Shown here: piece after piece, positions 1 through 11,500 of the stretch
Numbering within the stretch: the stretch's first letter is position 1
Layout of the letters: every line of letters begins with the position of its first letter
From: Anniella stebbinsi
Taxonomy: Eukaryota; Chordata; Lepidosauria; Squamata; Anniellidae
DNA length: 64,000 bases
Assembly (NCBI GenBank): GCA_029215795.1
Contig: JARDYH010000004.1
Location: 35,344,001 to 35,408,000, forward strand
Direction: 5' to 3'
Notes under the pieces: model-generated
The model's input: the letters and a program-made list of their open reading frames with translations, nothing else
What the model was told of the DNA's origin: nothing
Database searches by the model: none
Program-made: the position numbers and the translations under genes

Positions 1-157
1 CTCCAAATCTCTATTCAAGAATTGAATGAAATGTGAAAAATAATGTCTTTGGGAAAAGTTCAAGCAGTTTAGTGTCATCTTCTAAAAAAGGAAAATAACA
101 ATGCTGATGGCATTACAATATAAGCAGCATTGTGCTGCCAACATTAACTCAGGGAGA

Positions 158-300
158 GGGAGTTTGGTGCAGCGGTTGGTATGTTAGCCTTGGATCCTAG
201 AGACATGGGTTCAAATTTCAGCCTTGCCAGGAAGCAGCTTAGATGACCTTCAGCAAGTCACAAACCTCTCTTCCAAGGTTGTTGTTCAGCTAAAATAATC
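158..300 (+). repeat. tRNA-derived SINE (Sauria-like), 5' portion
   Basis: The stretch resembles the tRNA-derived head of squamate SINEs. An A-box-like segment (TGGTGCAGCGGTTGG) lies near 165 and a B-box-like GGTTCAAAT near 208-216, at tRNA-like spacing. It is followed by the SINE body with its 'gacctt...caagtca' segment. The copy is diverged and its 3' tail is not clear. Such a unit would be copied by polymerase III and moved by LINE machinery; this copy is probably inactive. The family name is from memory of squamate SINEs and should be checked against a repeat library. Confidence 0.6.
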
Positions 301-743
301 AGAATTATATTGTCTTAAACTCCTTTCCAGGAATGCTGGGCAACAAATGTGACCAATAGGCAAAAACTACACAACAAAAGTAACCTTGACAAAGGTCAAA
401 TTGTAGGCCAAGGGTCACCAGGATGTAGCCCCAGAATCTGATCCCGTTTCCACCTGGGATCAGCCCTGGACATAGGAAGCAATTAGAAACAAAAGTTTTC
501 ATTTATATATATCTGTAGCATACTAACCCACTCCAGTTACCCACTCACATCTATTCTCCACAAAAATGGTGATGCAACCAAATCTCAGAATTCAAAATTC
601 ACTTCTTGAATTTCAAACAGTTTAACACTTTTGAAATTTGCTTTTGAGAGATAGTTTCAATATGTAAGGTCTTTCTTTCTGATGAAGTTTAAGGAAAGGG
701 GGATGCAGGCTTGGTTCACACGTAATGACAACTCAAAAACAAC
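301..743. other. Unassigned non-coding stretch
   Basis: AT-rich sequence without a recognisable repeat end, RNA or protein-like reading frame. Nothing assignable seen. Confidence 0.5.
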
Positions 744-1690
744 TAGGGATGTGTATTGTATCACTCTGATGTCTGATAACACTACAATAATGGCATTATC
801 GGACATCCAATTAATGATAACGATATGATAGAAATCCCTCCGAAATTATCAGATCCGAAAATTTTTTGGTCTGATAATATCGGATTTAATTGGATTATTG
901 GGCCACCATTAAAGTTACAAACTTGAAACTTGGTCACAGTTCTTATGGGATATGCCTACGTATGTGTATTAAATTTCAGAACAATCCCTCCAACCGTGTA
1001 TTTTATATGAATTTTTAAAACATTGTTTAACTTCTGACAGCTCAGAATGACAGCTCGCCACATGCATTCAGAGATCTGTCAAAAAAGGTGCATGATATTT
1101 TTTAAAAATGTATAAAATCCAGGGATGGAGGGAGCATTCTGAAATTTGGCACATATGTGTAGCAACATGTGCTAGACATGTGTACCAAATTACAGATCAA
1201 TCCATCCAACCCTATATTTTATATGATTTTTTTAAACATCATGCAACTTTATTGACAGCTGGTTGACCAGGCCACCGTGCTGTCATCTTGCTGTCTATTT
1301 TTGTCCCATAGGCTTGCATTGGGGGAAACACATGCATAACTTTTTTATTTGAAATGATAATGACATGAAACTTGGGGAGCCAGGACTAGCAAGATCCAAT
1401 CTGCAATGTCCAAAAAGTTTCATGTCTTTATCTTTTCAAATTAAAAAGTTATAGGGGGTCCCCCAAAAGCCCCACCCCCTACTGTAATGTCTTCATTTTT
1501 AAAGATAAAAACCTGAAACTTCTGGGACATTGAAGATGGGTTCTGGCTAGTCATATCTGAAAAAAATCCAGAGCAATTGCTGAAACACTCAATTTTATAT
1601 GAATTATTTAAAGATCATGGTACTTTGAAAGCAGAACTGTCAGAACTAGCACGAACTTTAAAAAAAATCATATAAATGGATATTGATTAA
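744..1690. mobile_element. Truncated TAGGGATGTG-type foldback hAT-like element
   Basis: It starts with TAGGGATGTGTATTG at 744, the same end as the complete foldback elements at 6115 and 28896. The first 160 bases are rich in CGGAT/TCCGA words as in those elements. Inside are repeated blocks (for example the 'ctccaacc...tattttatatgaa' block near 985 and 1205) and one arm of the shared CCCATAGGCTTGCATTGG hairpin near 1304-1325. No matching right end is seen before the L1 remnant, so this copy looks truncated or was cut by the L1 insertion. Confidence 0.6.
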
Positions 1691-3017
1691 AAATGGAAGG
1701 TTATTGGAACTAGAAGGTCATGATCTAAGATTTGGTTGGCACGGGTACTTGTAGTATGATAAAGTTAAAGTGAATGTAGAATTTAATAATCATTATGTGA
1801 GACTAGCGATTTTGAGAACATGGATTAAATATAAACCTAGGTTGTGTCAGAAAACACCATTATGGATTTCCTCACAGGAGGCATTTTATAGAAGAGAATT
1901 GGCTAGTAAGAATGAATGGTTGACGTATAATGATATATTGGAAACAGTAGAAGGTGAGGATAAAATAAAATCAAGAGAGGGGTTACTGAATGAAGGACAT
2001 GTTTGTCAGTGGTTCTCATATTTACAAATGATGGAAAGGTATAAGATAGACAAAAAAACCCTGGGGATTTGAATGTATAAAATCTGAATCTGAAAGAGTT
2101 ATATGTATAAATGACGAGCATGTTATTTCAAAGACATATAAACTTTTGTTAAAATATGAGACTGAGGATGAACAGGTAGAAGATTGTATGATAAAATGGG
2201 CTCAAAATTTTGGATATAACATTACAATGGATCAGTGGGAAAACATGTCATTGAGAGGCTTGAAATTTACATTATGTGCTAGATTGAAAGAATTTTTTTA
2301 CAAAATGATGTATAGATGGTACATATCTCCGTCAAAATTGGCAAAAATGTATAAAGGGACATCGGAGAGGTGTTGGAAATGTGAAGATCAAGAAGGGACC
2401 TTTTATCATCTTTGGTGGACGTGTAAAAAAGTGAAATCCTTTTGGATACAAATGCATAATGTAATGCAAAAGGTATTGAAGATTAAAATACAATTGTGAC
2501 CTGAGTACTTTTTGTTGGGGCTAATAGATGAACAATTGAGTCAAAGTTATGGAACTTTGTTTTTATATATGATAATGGCAGCAAGACTAATATATGCTCA
2601 TAACTGGAAGAGTAAGAAAATATCAACAGAGGAGGAATGGATATTGAAGATGACAGAGTTGGCGGAAATGGCAAAACTCACTGCGATAATAAAGGAGAAA
2701 ACAACTTCAAGGTTTAGGGAGGAATGGAAACCTCTGACAGATGTTTTAAAAGAGAGAGAAAGCAAGGATATATTTGCATGTACCCTTGGACCTGATAGTA
2801 TCCCAGAAAAAAAAACCCTGATAAGATAGGGAAGTCAGGAAATTCACTCACTATTCTTGGTTTTTTAAACATTATTTTTATATCTTTGTTGTAATAAAGC
2901 GTAAAAGAAATTGTAGATATTTTTGTAAGTTGGAGAAATTCAGAAGTCCATCTTAATGTTGTATGTTGTATTGTTTGTGTTTTATCTTTGTTTGAAAATA
3001 ATAAAAAACTTTAAATC
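1690..3017 (+). mobile_element. L1 LINE, 5'-truncated 3' end
   Basis: The 3' terminal part of a squamate-type L1: the C-terminal part of ORF2 followed by about 180 bases of 3' UTR and an A-rich end (AATAATAAAAAAC near 3005-3017). The 5' boundary near 1690 is set by where L1-like coding similarity begins and is approximate. Truncation at the 5' end is normal for target-primed reverse transcription. A target duplication could not be identified by eye. The element seems to have landed in or beside the foldback element on its left. Confidence 0.75.
1770..2829 (+). pseudogene. L1 ORF2 C-terminal fragment, frameshifted
   Basis: This is the C-terminal third of L1 ORF2, downstream of the reverse transcriptase. 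It contains the cysteine-rich motif CWKC..HLWWTC at about 2371-2440, matching the CCHC-type motif found near the C-terminus of L1 ORF2 proteins. Three reading blocks (1770-2072, 2074-2496 and 2512-2829) continue the same protein. They are separated by one frameshift near the A run at 2050-2060 and an in-frame TGA at 2497. An earlier in-frame stop lies near 1753. The remnant has no endonuclease or polymerase domain and cannot make an active protein. The low number of breaks over about 350 codons suggests a fairly recent insertion. Confidence 0.75.
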
Positions 3018-3066
3018 GGAAAAATTCTAGTAGTATTAAAATTTGACAACTTCCCCACCCCCCAGA

Positions 3067-3411
3067 GGCCCCCTCTACAAGGATTCGCTTTTGCGCCCGG
3101 TTAGGCAATTATGCGCATAATCGCTGAAGCGCATTTACACCTAATACCTCTGCACGAGAGGCGGCGAAGCGCATTAACGGATGACCAAAATGCGCTTTAC
3201 AAGTAGTTAATGCGCATAAGCGCTTGTTCACACAGTCAAAATGCGCTTTAACGGCCGGAGCAAAATAAAACTCGCGATTTAACGCGCATTCGATAATGCG
3301 CATAATCGGAGAGATAACGTGCCTCTACGCCCGATTTGCGCTCCGTTCTTGTAGAGGTAAAAAAATTTAAGCGCCTTGAAAGAGTTTTAAACCTCTCTTG
3401 TAGAGGCAGCC
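3067..3411. mobile_element. Harbinger-like MITE, GCGCATTA-rich
   Basis: About 345 bases flanked by inverted ends: GGCCCCCTCTACAAG at 3067 and CTTGTAGAGGCAGCC ending at 3411. The interior repeats GCGCAT/ATGCGC words many times. It is the same family as the larger element at 47475, which has a TAA duplication. Here the flanking trinucleotides (AGA left, TAT right) do not match, so the duplication is decayed or an end has shifted. No transposase is present. Confidence 0.65.
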
Positions 3412-4010
3412 TATGTTATTACTATATACAGAAGTGAAAATTACCTTTCTGGGAATGCTTGTTGGAAACAGTATGCTTGCATTAGGCACCAAAACCACAG
3501 AAGGATTGGAACCTGCCTAATTTGTAGTAATAGAGACTTCTAGAATACGGGCAGAATGATACTATGATATTATGTGGAAGGCCTATAGGGGAGAAAGAAG
3601 GATCATACTTGCTGTCCCAACCCCATCTGTGGGTTTAGCATAGCCTGTGAAAGAGCTTATGGTCATACAAAATGTATATCCATAGGCTTGTACATCAAGG
3701 GAGCTTGAATAGGCAGAGTCCCAGATTATATGCAGAGAACCTATTTATGTATATTTTGTATGCATGAAGTTTCTTTTACTAGTTATTCTGAAGATGTGCA
3801 TGAAGCAGGGGTAGAGCCAGTGGGTACAAGAGGGGATCATGATAATGATGATGACGATTTATTGCATTTCCATATTGCCCCATAGTCGAAGATGCTTTCT
3901 GGGAAGCTCACAAAGATTAAAAAGAGTAAAAATCATTAAAAATACAGTATACAAAGTTTTAAAAAACATTTCACAAAAACACACAGACAACATGCGCTCG
4001 CACACGCACA

Positions 4011-4041
<31 letters not shown>

Positions 4042-5036
4042 CATATATCTAAAAACAGTTTTAAGCAATCCACCATAAAGCAGATCCCACTCCTTATGTG
4101 CATTGAAAAGAGCATGTGAAGAGCCCTGCTGTGTTCTAAAAACCAAATACACTGGCTGGGAGGGACATTTTAGTTTCCGAAAACTGAAAAGTACCAAAGA
4201 TTTGTTCTAAAATTAAAAGTTCTCCACTACAATGAAGCTGACTTTCAAAAGTTTCTTTCTTTCTTTCTTTCAGTGGAAGCATTTTGACCACCATGCCATT
4301 TAAACTCCTTTGTTTCAACTGCCAGAACGTTAACTGCAGGATTAGTATTCCTTCAACTTTGTACCACAGGAGAGTAAATGCGAGCAGATGAATCACCAAT
4401 CATTCTCTGAAAAGCCACACAGTGGTCGATAGTATGATGGCATCAGTTCCAATGAAGTTTTACCAGGGATATCTTCCTCTTCCCATGGAATCAAAGGACC
4501 ATGTACGCTGGCTAGTTGTCAAGCTCATTTCTGAGAACATTCCCTGAGTCTCCAGCACACAGTCAGGTGTCAATAAGTAATATTTAATCAGCAGCTGTGG
4601 CCAAGACAGCAATGTGTGTTTTTTGGAGATGAGGATAAAACCCTGCATGTTCCCCAAAGAAGGGAACCTCGGGTAGGAGGCAAACAAATAATCTCAAGGC
4701 AAACTTCTTACTTGCAAATGCAAAATAATGAGTTGGGTAAGAAGGAACTCAACTGGCTTATGCAACATGAAATGCTACACTTTCCCAGGGCTGCTCTTCC
4801 TTCTGAGGACGCATTGCCATGTCTCTCTAGGATAAGCACAGGTCAGGACTAGGATAAATCATGAAGGGTCAAGGAGCTTGCATGATCATCATGGCCAGCT
4901 TTCAGTGGACCCGGGACAAGAAACTATCAATGGATCCCTTTGACCAATAAAGAAGGAGCAGGGGGCAGGGGCAGGCAAGTAAATTGGAGTGCCATCACAG
5001 AGTCTCCTACTAATATGACTCATGTATGCAAGCAAA
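3412..5036. other. Unassigned non-coding stretch with a CA repeat
   Basis: No gene or clear transposon end was recognised. It contains a (CA)n microsatellite at about 4008-4042 and a short CTTT run near 4251-4272. Open frames in this stretch have no recognisable protein motifs and overlap one another in several frames, as expected by chance. Confidence 0.5.
4000..4042. repeat. (CA)n microsatellite
   Basis: Imperfect then perfect CA dinucleotide run. Confidence 0.9.
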
Positions 5037-5356
5037 CCATAGAATCGTAGAATCATAGAATAGTAGAGTTGGAAGAGCCCTATGAGGCCATCGAGTCCAA
5101 CCCCCTGCTTAATGCAGGAATCCACCTTAAACCAAACATGACAGATGGTTGTCCAGCTGCCTCTTGAATGCCTCTAATGTGGGAGAGCTCACAACCTCCC
5201 TAGGTAATTGGTTCCATTGTCATATTGCTCTAACAGTCAGGAAGTTTTTCCTGATGTCCAGCCGGAATCTGGCTTCCTATAACTTGAGCCCATTATTCCG
5301 TGTCATGAACTCTGGGTTGATTGAGAAGAAATCCTGGCCATCCTCTGTGTGACAAC

Positions 5357-6098
5357 CTATTTGAAGTGTGCTATCATGTCTCCCCTCCGTTTTCTTTTCT
5401 CCAGGCTAAACATGCCCAGTTCTTTCAATTTCTCCTCATAGGGCTTTGTTTCCAGACCCCTGATCATCCTTGTTGCCCTCCTCTGAACATGCTCCAGATT
5501 GTCTGCATCCTTCTTGAAGTGTGGTGCCCAGAACTGGATGCAATACTCAAGATGAGGCCTAACCAGTGCTGAATAGAGGGGAACCAGTACCTCGCACGAT
5601 TTGGAAGCTATACTTCTATTAATGCAGCCCAAAATAGTATTTGCTTTTTTTGCAGCCACATCACACTGTTGGCTCATATTCAGCTTGTGATCTACAACAA
5701 TTCCAAGATCTTTCTCGCTTGTAGTATTGCTGAGCCAAGTATCCCCCATCTTATAACTATGCATTTGGTTTCTTTTTTCCTAGGTGTAGAACTTGGCATT
5801 TATCCCTATTAAATTTCGTTCTGTTGTTTTCAGCCCAGTGCTCCAGTCTAACAAGATCACTTTGAAGTTTGTTTCTGTCTTCCAGGGTATTAGCTATCCC
5901 ACCCAATTTTGTGTCATCTGCAAATTTGATAAGCATTCCCTGCACCTCCTCTTCCAATTCATTAATAAAAATGTTGAAGAGCACTGAGCCCAGGACTGAG
6001 CCCTGCGGCACCCCACTCATTACCTGCCCCCAGTGTGAGAAGGTACCATTCAGTCCGATTCTGTAGCCAACTGTGGATCCACCTAATAGTTGTTCCAT
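5357..6098 (-). pseudogene. CR1 ORF2 reverse transcriptase, C-terminal part, frameshifted
   Basis: Two minus-strand reading blocks (6098-5757 and 5764-5357) join across a frameshift in a run of A/T near 5765-5780. The first block carries the reverse-transcriptase core: the SGVPQGSVLG motif and the catalytic FADDTKLGG motif. The second block carries the conserved CR1 stretch after the polymerase (EKDLGIVVD, then ALVRPHLEYC and LFSLEKRKRRGD). These motifs place it firmly in CR1 ORF2, which copies element RNA at a nicked target. The frameshift and the insertion upstream leave it inactive. Confidence 0.85.
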
Positions 6099-6106
6099 CT
6101 AGCCCG

Positions 6107-6114
6107 CTTTCCAC
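6107..6114. repeat. Left 8-bp target site duplication (CTTTCCAC)
   Basis: Identical to 7312-7319 on the other side of the foldback element; an 8-bp duplication is characteristic of hAT transposition. Confidence 0.9.
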
Positions 6115-7311
6115 TAGGGATGTGCATGGACGCCAACAATCGGATCGGAATTGGAACTTAATATTTTGAAAAATATTGGATCGGAAAAATTGGAGGTCTG
6201 TCATATCGTATCAGACCCGATACCAATATTAAAATCGGACATCCGATTTTGGAATCAGACGCCATTGTGAATGATTTTCCCCACAGCTTAGTATTGTGTT
6301 ACAAAAATGCCTATAACTTTTTTATTTTTAAAGATAGAAGGATGAAACCTGGCTACATTGCAGATAGGTTTGAGGTACTTATCTGTGAGAAATTTCAGAA
6401 AGATAGCTCCAGGCATTTTGTGGCTATGATTTTTTTTAGTACCAAACCAGAAATACCTATAACTTTTTTATTGTTAAAAATCCACACATGAAACTTTGCC
6501 ACATTGCAAGTGGTATGTTGGGACTCATGTGTGTGAAATATCAGAATCATAGGTGCTTGCCTTTGCTGGCAATACATTTTTTGAAAAATGGGTAGCCGTG
6601 GGGGGAAAGACAGTTATGCCTTCAACTTTTTTATTTTTAAAGATCCAAACATGAAGGTTGTCCATATTAGAAATACCACCTTGGTTGACATGTGTGAGAA
6701 ATTTCAGAACCATAGCTTCAAGCATGTAATGGCAAGGTATTTTGGGAGAAATGAGGAGAGAAACTCATTAAATTTTTTATTTTAAAAAATAGAAGCATAA
6801 AACTTGCCCACATGGCAGATGGGTGTGAGGTACTTATCTGTGAGAAATTTCAGAAAGATTGGTGCAGGCATTTTGTGGCTATGAATTTTTTATTTTAAAA
6901 GTTCCAGAAGTTCAAACACGGAGGCTTTGACAGCTGTCAAACCACACACCCCTCCCCCACCTCCTCCCCATTAGCTGTTCGTTACTAAAAAAATTGTAGC
7001 CACAAAATGCCTGGAGCTATATTTCTGAAATTTCTCACAGATAAGTACCTCAAACCCATCTGCAATGTGGCCAAGTTTCATCCTCTATCTTTAAAAATAA
7101 AAAAGTTATAGGCATTTTTGTAACACAATACTAGGCTGTGGGGAAAATCATTCAAAATGGTGTCTGATTTTTCGATTTTTTCCGATTAAAATTGGAGACA
7201 AAAATATCGGATCGGAAAAAACGGATCTCCAAATTTTCGGATCAAATCGGTATCGGATGTCCGATATCCTCTGATTTTAATCGGAATTGGATCTGATACA
7301 GTGCACTCCTA
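6115..7311. mobile_element. hAT-like foldback MITE inserted into CR1
   Basis: A 1197-bp non-autonomous element with ends TAGGGATGTGCA at 6115 and GTGCACTCCTA at 7301-7311, flanked by perfect 8-bp CTTTCCAC duplications. It separates two parts of one CR1 reading frame, so it inserted after the CR1. The outer arms hold CGGATCGGA/CGATATCGG words. The interior holds about four direct copies of a unit of roughly 155 bases (near 6300, 6455, 6610 and 6768) built around 'ttttttatttttaaag' and 'tgtgagaaatttcag', plus an inverted copy near 6990-7110. It encodes no transposase. Confidence 0.85.
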
Positions 7312-7992
7312 CTTTCCACTAGTTTGTTAATCAGAATCTCATGGGGCACTTTGTCAAAAGCTTTGCTGAAGTCAAGATATATTATGTCCACAGCATTCCC
7401 ACAGTCCACAAGGGAGGTTACCCGATCAAAAAATGATATCAGATTAGTCTGGCAGGATTTGTTCTTGACAAATCACTGCATTGTTTTCAAGGTGCTTACA
7501 GAATGACTTATTTATAATCTGCTCCAAAAATTTCCCAGGGATGGATGTCAGACTGACTGGTCTGTAGTTCTCAGGTTCCTCCTTTTTTCCCTTTTTGAAG
7601 ATAGGGACAACATTAGCCCTCTTCCAGTCATCCAGCACTTCACCCATCTTCCATGATTTTGCAAAAAGAATAGACAGTTGTTCTGAGAGTTCTTTTGCAG
7701 TTTGTTGGGCCCTGGAGATCTGAACTCGTTCAAAGAAATTAGGTGCTCCTTGACCATTTGTTTATCAATCTCAAACTGCAATCCTGCCCTTTCAGCTTGT
7801 ACTTCATTTTTTCCAGGGGGATCATAGACACACTTTTGGGAGAAGACTGAGCCAAAGTAGGAATTGAGCACTTCAGCCTTTTCTTTGTCATCTGTTACCA
7901 ATTCACCATCCTCATTAAGCAGTTGAACCACCATTTCTTTCCTCTGTCTTTTACCAAACAACTCACTAATACAATCTTGTTCTGAAGATTTA
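7312..7992 (-). mobile_element. CR1 LINE, right part of the split copy
   Basis: Continuation of the CR1 copy at 5037-6114 beyond the foldback insertion. The reading direction and protein order match: upstream reverse-transcriptase segments lie here and the FADD motif lies in the other part. The 5' truncation point near 7992 abuts a 5S-like SINE. Confidence 0.85.
7330..7992 (-). pseudogene. CR1 ORF2 reverse transcriptase, upstream part, broken
   Basis: Minus-strand reading blocks encode the part of CR1 ORF2 between endonuclease and polymerase core. Around 7860-7930 the protein reads LLNEDGELVTDDKEKAEVLN, a conserved CR1 linker. From 7647 to 7444 it reads WKRANVVPIFKKGK and ENYRPVSLTS, the start of the reverse-transcriptase domain. 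Near 7340-7400 the YLDFSKAFD motif is visible in minus-strand translation. A frameshift near 7640-7700 separates the first two blocks. Together with the part at 5357-6098 this is one CR1 gene broken by small mutations and by the hAT-like insertion. Confidence 0.8.
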
Positions 7993-8068
7993 TCTAACAT
8001 CTCAGGACATGGCCTGAAGGCACCTGATACAGCAACCATTCTGAAGCTCAGCAGGTCTGGGTTTACTT
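7993..8068 (+). repeat. 5S rRNA-like SINE, left part
   Basis: The segment ending 'ctgaagctcagcaggtctgg' resembles the middle of 5S rRNA (GAAGCTAAGCAGG). It continues after the insertion at 8480 with 'ctggatgggag', which resembles the 5S segment TTGGATGGGAGACC. The two pieces are separated by the element at 8069-8479, whose flanks share GTTTACTT. The body and tail after 8500 look like a squamate SINE tail. Confidence 0.6.
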
Positions 8069-8479
8069 AGGGTGACCATCCGCCCGGATTTGTCCGGACA
8101 TGCCCGAAAAATGGGGAGCAAATCCACATCCGGGGGGAAAAACTGTTTTGGGGGGCCAAATCCGGAAATTTAGCCCCCCAAAAGTAGGGTGACCAGATGG
8201 CCCTGGGGCGATCCGGGCCAACCGGGGGGCAGCGGGGGCCAACCGGGGCGGCAGGGGGTCACGTGGCGGTGGCAGGAGGCGGGCGGGCGGCGCGAGGCGG
8301 GCGGCGTGAGGCACTTACCTGCTAGGGCATCCGCTTCCCTCCGGTGTTTGGAATCTACTGAGAAACGAGGCATGCGGGCGGCGCGGGGCAGCGCGGGCAC
8401 GCGGTGGGGGGTTTGTTTTGGGTGGGTGGGGTGGCAGGGGGGGGACCGGGATTTTGGTTCTCAAAATCTGGTCATCCTA
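8069..8479. mobile_element. hAT-like GC-rich element with a doubled left end
   Basis: Flanked on both sides by GTTTACTT (8061-8068 and 8480-8487), so it inserted into the 5S-like SINE. Two left-type ends are present, TAGGGTGACCATCC at 8068 and TAGGGTGACCAGAT at 8185, but one right end, CTGGTCATCCTA ending at 8479. The inner 8185-8479 part has matching inverted ends. The core at about 8200-8450 is very GC- and CpG-rich. On the minus strand it contains AGCAG before GTAAGT near 8313-8324, a perfect splice-donor consensus. No transposase is present. Confidence 0.75.
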
Positions 8480-8590
8480 GTTTACTTACTATCTGGATGG
8501 GAGTCTGCCTGGGAACCCTACTTAAGCTGCTTTGAGTTCCATGGAAGGAAGGCCAGATATAAATGAAATAAATGAAATATATAAAATATA
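8480..8590 (+). repeat. 5S rRNA-like SINE, right part and tail
   Basis: It starts with the second copy of GTTTACTT and continues the 5S-like head (CTGGATGGGAG...CTGGGAA). It ends in a body with 'ccagatataaatgaaataaatg', typical of squamate SINE tails shared with LINEs. Confidence 0.6.
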
Positions 8591-11500
8591 GTGGTTCAAC
8601 ACCTTTAAGAGAAAACATTAGCACATCTATTAAGGTGAAGAGGAAAATAAAGTGGCAGGAGCTGCCAGGACTAGAACTGGGAGCTATTTGTGCATAACCT
8701 CCGTATGATCTAAACCATCAGAGGGGTATCTTGGAACATCTTCTTGACAATGGAGTATTCTTAGGCTCTGGACTGAGTCCATCCACCCAGTTGTGCCATT
8801 GGACCTACCTGGACAAGAAGGGCTATAAAAGGCTTCCTGATTGGGCTGCAACTTTATTTGGGCACCAGATCTCCTTGGTTTTGGCATATTTCTCTGTGTT
8901 TCTTGGCTTTGACTCATGGCATTGTTCCCTCAACTTGGTCCCTGCCTCATCTCTGACAGCTGCCAACACCTTAGCCTTGAGACACAGACAATGTAGATGG
9001 ACTGTGCTTGAAGATGTAGTTCAGCTTTCTCCAATCTGCTCAGTAGGCTATTGGTTGACTTCAAGCCTCTCTGAGATGGTCATGGTTAGCTCCTTCCTTA
9101 AGTCTATTTAATTGAATAGAGTTTACCAAATGCAGATGTCAACACCATATAAAGTAAATCACAAGAACCTTCTATCTCTGGTCCCTTGTATGCCTGGTTC
9201 TTATTATTCCAAAACTGCAGGTCTCTCCCAAACCTTTCATTTGGCTATTCAATTACATTTCTGCAGGGCATATGTTGTCTAGATAGACTAGCTCCACTTT
9301 AATGAAATACCAAACACAGCTTGCTGCCAGATAATTTTGAACCCTGCAACGGCAATGAGCAAATATGGCTCTTTTCAAAGGAATGGTCAACATTATGTCA
9401 TACCTTATGAACAGAACAGAATTGGATTCCTCAGGGCCCACTCCTACATAAGTAATTCCAAATTTAATGATGGAGAAGTAATTCCTGAGACATCATCCTT
9501 TTTTCTGGCTAACCCATTCATTTTTATAAGGACATTCTGATACACTAAGCCCTTTGCTCCAGAGTTGTTCTACAGTCCCCTATTCTTTTGAGGACCCAAG
9601 TTGGGAGATTTATCGCTCCATTTGTTGTACTTTTCTCTGGCTTGTGTAATTATCCCAAGCTGTGACAGGACCCAGCCACCTCTCCCTCTGGAGAGATAAG
9701 TTGGTTCAATTGTCCTACTGTGATTAATGGACCCATTCATTCCCTTGACAATGCATAGAGGCAAACCTCATTAATTCCCATCCGTTAGACATCAACAACC
9801 TGATCAGTCCCCTTGATCTTTGGGTTAGTCCCAGGCAGGGCAAACATTCCATTTGTGAAGGAATGGGAAATGGCATGGCTAGAATGATTTTGTTCTCTGG
9901 CTTTGTAGCTTGTGGTGCATGTGTTTTTCAGATAGGGACATCCTCAGCATTTTCCTTGAAGCAATGCCACAGCTCTGGCATTCCCCAGTAACATTAGTAG
10001 GCAACAATTCATATTATTGGACCACATTCCTCCAAGAGGAGGAACAGTCCCCTGTGGACCCTCCTTCATCACCCCAGGAGTACCACTGACAACAGGCTCA
10101 TGTTGAAGCTTAGATCTTGTGACACAGGGATTGCTTAGCAGCTCAAAGCCTCCCCTTCATCTGGCCTACTTGGGAGGAGAGGTCAAGCCCCATCTATGCA
10201 CTGGATCAGAGCCCTAAAACGGTCCAGGAAGAAATAAAGCCACCAGGTCCACAATAAGACTGTCAGTTCTTAGCTGCTCAGTGCTGGTTCAACAGCTCTG
10301 TTGGGGAGTGTTTCACCTTGCTTTTCAGTCTCTATTCTGGCTATTTGGATTTTGCTGGACAGCTCCTTGCTGGTCCAGGCTTCCTAGCAAGATTCTGTCC
10401 TTGCTACTCAGCTCCTGCTGTACAGCTCCCTATGGTCCGTGTCTCCTGCTTAGTACTCGCTCCTGATGCTTCTGACTTCCCATATTGCTCTGAGTCAATA
10501 AAATGGGCACAAGCCATTCATGGCAATGATGTCTATCCCCTGTTTGTTCACCAGGACCTGGCTCTGAATCTGAACATTCCATTTACCTCTCCTGGCTATT
10601 GTGATCCATGCCTTTAATATCTCTTTGGTGTTTCTTCTTTGCCAGTCCCCAAAAGTTTCACTGCACATTCACCCCATCTCTAAAGACTACAACCTAGATT
10701 AGAGCTGATCTGAAATTTCTCAGAAGACTGTTTTTTTCTGAGAAATTTTTATTTTTATTTGTTCGTGTCTCTAGAAAAAGAACTCCAGTTTGCAGCTGCC
10801 ATCCCTCAGCCACTAAACAAACAAACACACACACACACAGAGACACAGAGACACACTGCCTTGGAATGATGTTACTTTGCAGTAGTAGCAGCAGCTGCCA
10901 CAATAGCAAAAAAAAAAAAAACACTAGGAAATTAGAAAGCTGTACTACTGCCCTTGCTAATAGTGGCACACACACCCTGAAACAGTTGGAGAATTTCCCC
11001 TCCCCCTGATGAAATTTGGTGAAATGATCCATTCCCAACCCACCCCATTCCACTGCTCACAAATAGGATGCAGAATTCCAACAGGCTACTTTCATGCAGC
11101 TCTAAAAATGACAAGCTGTATATTATACATTAGGGTGTATAATATACAGTATACAGTAGAGTAATGCACATAACCAACTTGGGAGGGATGGTAGAGGTTT
11201 TTTTTTTTAAAAAAAAACAATACTTGGGGAAGAGCCCAGCTCCCATGTAGCATTTTAAAGATTCACAAGGTCACTACATTTCAAAGCAATATATATTGGG
11301 ATCAAACATGTTGAATTAAGCTGCAATCCTGTAGCCACTTACCTAGGCATAAGCCACTTGAATGCAACATGTTTTGCTTCTGGGTAGACAGGCATAGGAT
11401 TGCTCTGTTAAACATTGCACCTTGTTGCAGGCAACAATTCTCATTCACCTCATTATGCACTGAATAACACCAATCTAAATGCGTGGTGGCGTGCTAATGT

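Larger units (their letters stand above)
5037..6114 (-). mobile_element. CR1 LINE, 3' half, left part of a split copy
   Basis: A minus-strand CR1 non-LTR retrotransposon. Its 3' end, at the low-coordinate side near 5037-5060, has the ATTCTATG-type terminal repeats typical of CR1. The body encodes the reverse transcriptase and the CR1 C-terminal region. The element is interrupted at 6114/7312 by a foldback hAT-like element bounded by CTTTCCAC, and resumes at 7312 up to about 7992. The whole copy is 5'-truncated. Confidence 0.9.

Noticed and set aside
158..230. Possible tRNA gene because of A- and B-box-like words
   Set aside because: No acceptor-stem pairing could be seen and the sequence continues into a SINE body; it is a tRNA-derived SINE.
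3067..3411. Possible CRISPR-like array because of repeated GCGCAT words
   Set aside because: Repeats are short and irregular, have no uniform spacers, and are enclosed by transposon inverted ends in a vertebrate sequence.
8731..9111. 126-codon plus-strand open frame
   Set aside because: No recognisable domain, no splice or codon-use support, low complexity in parts; consistent with chance.
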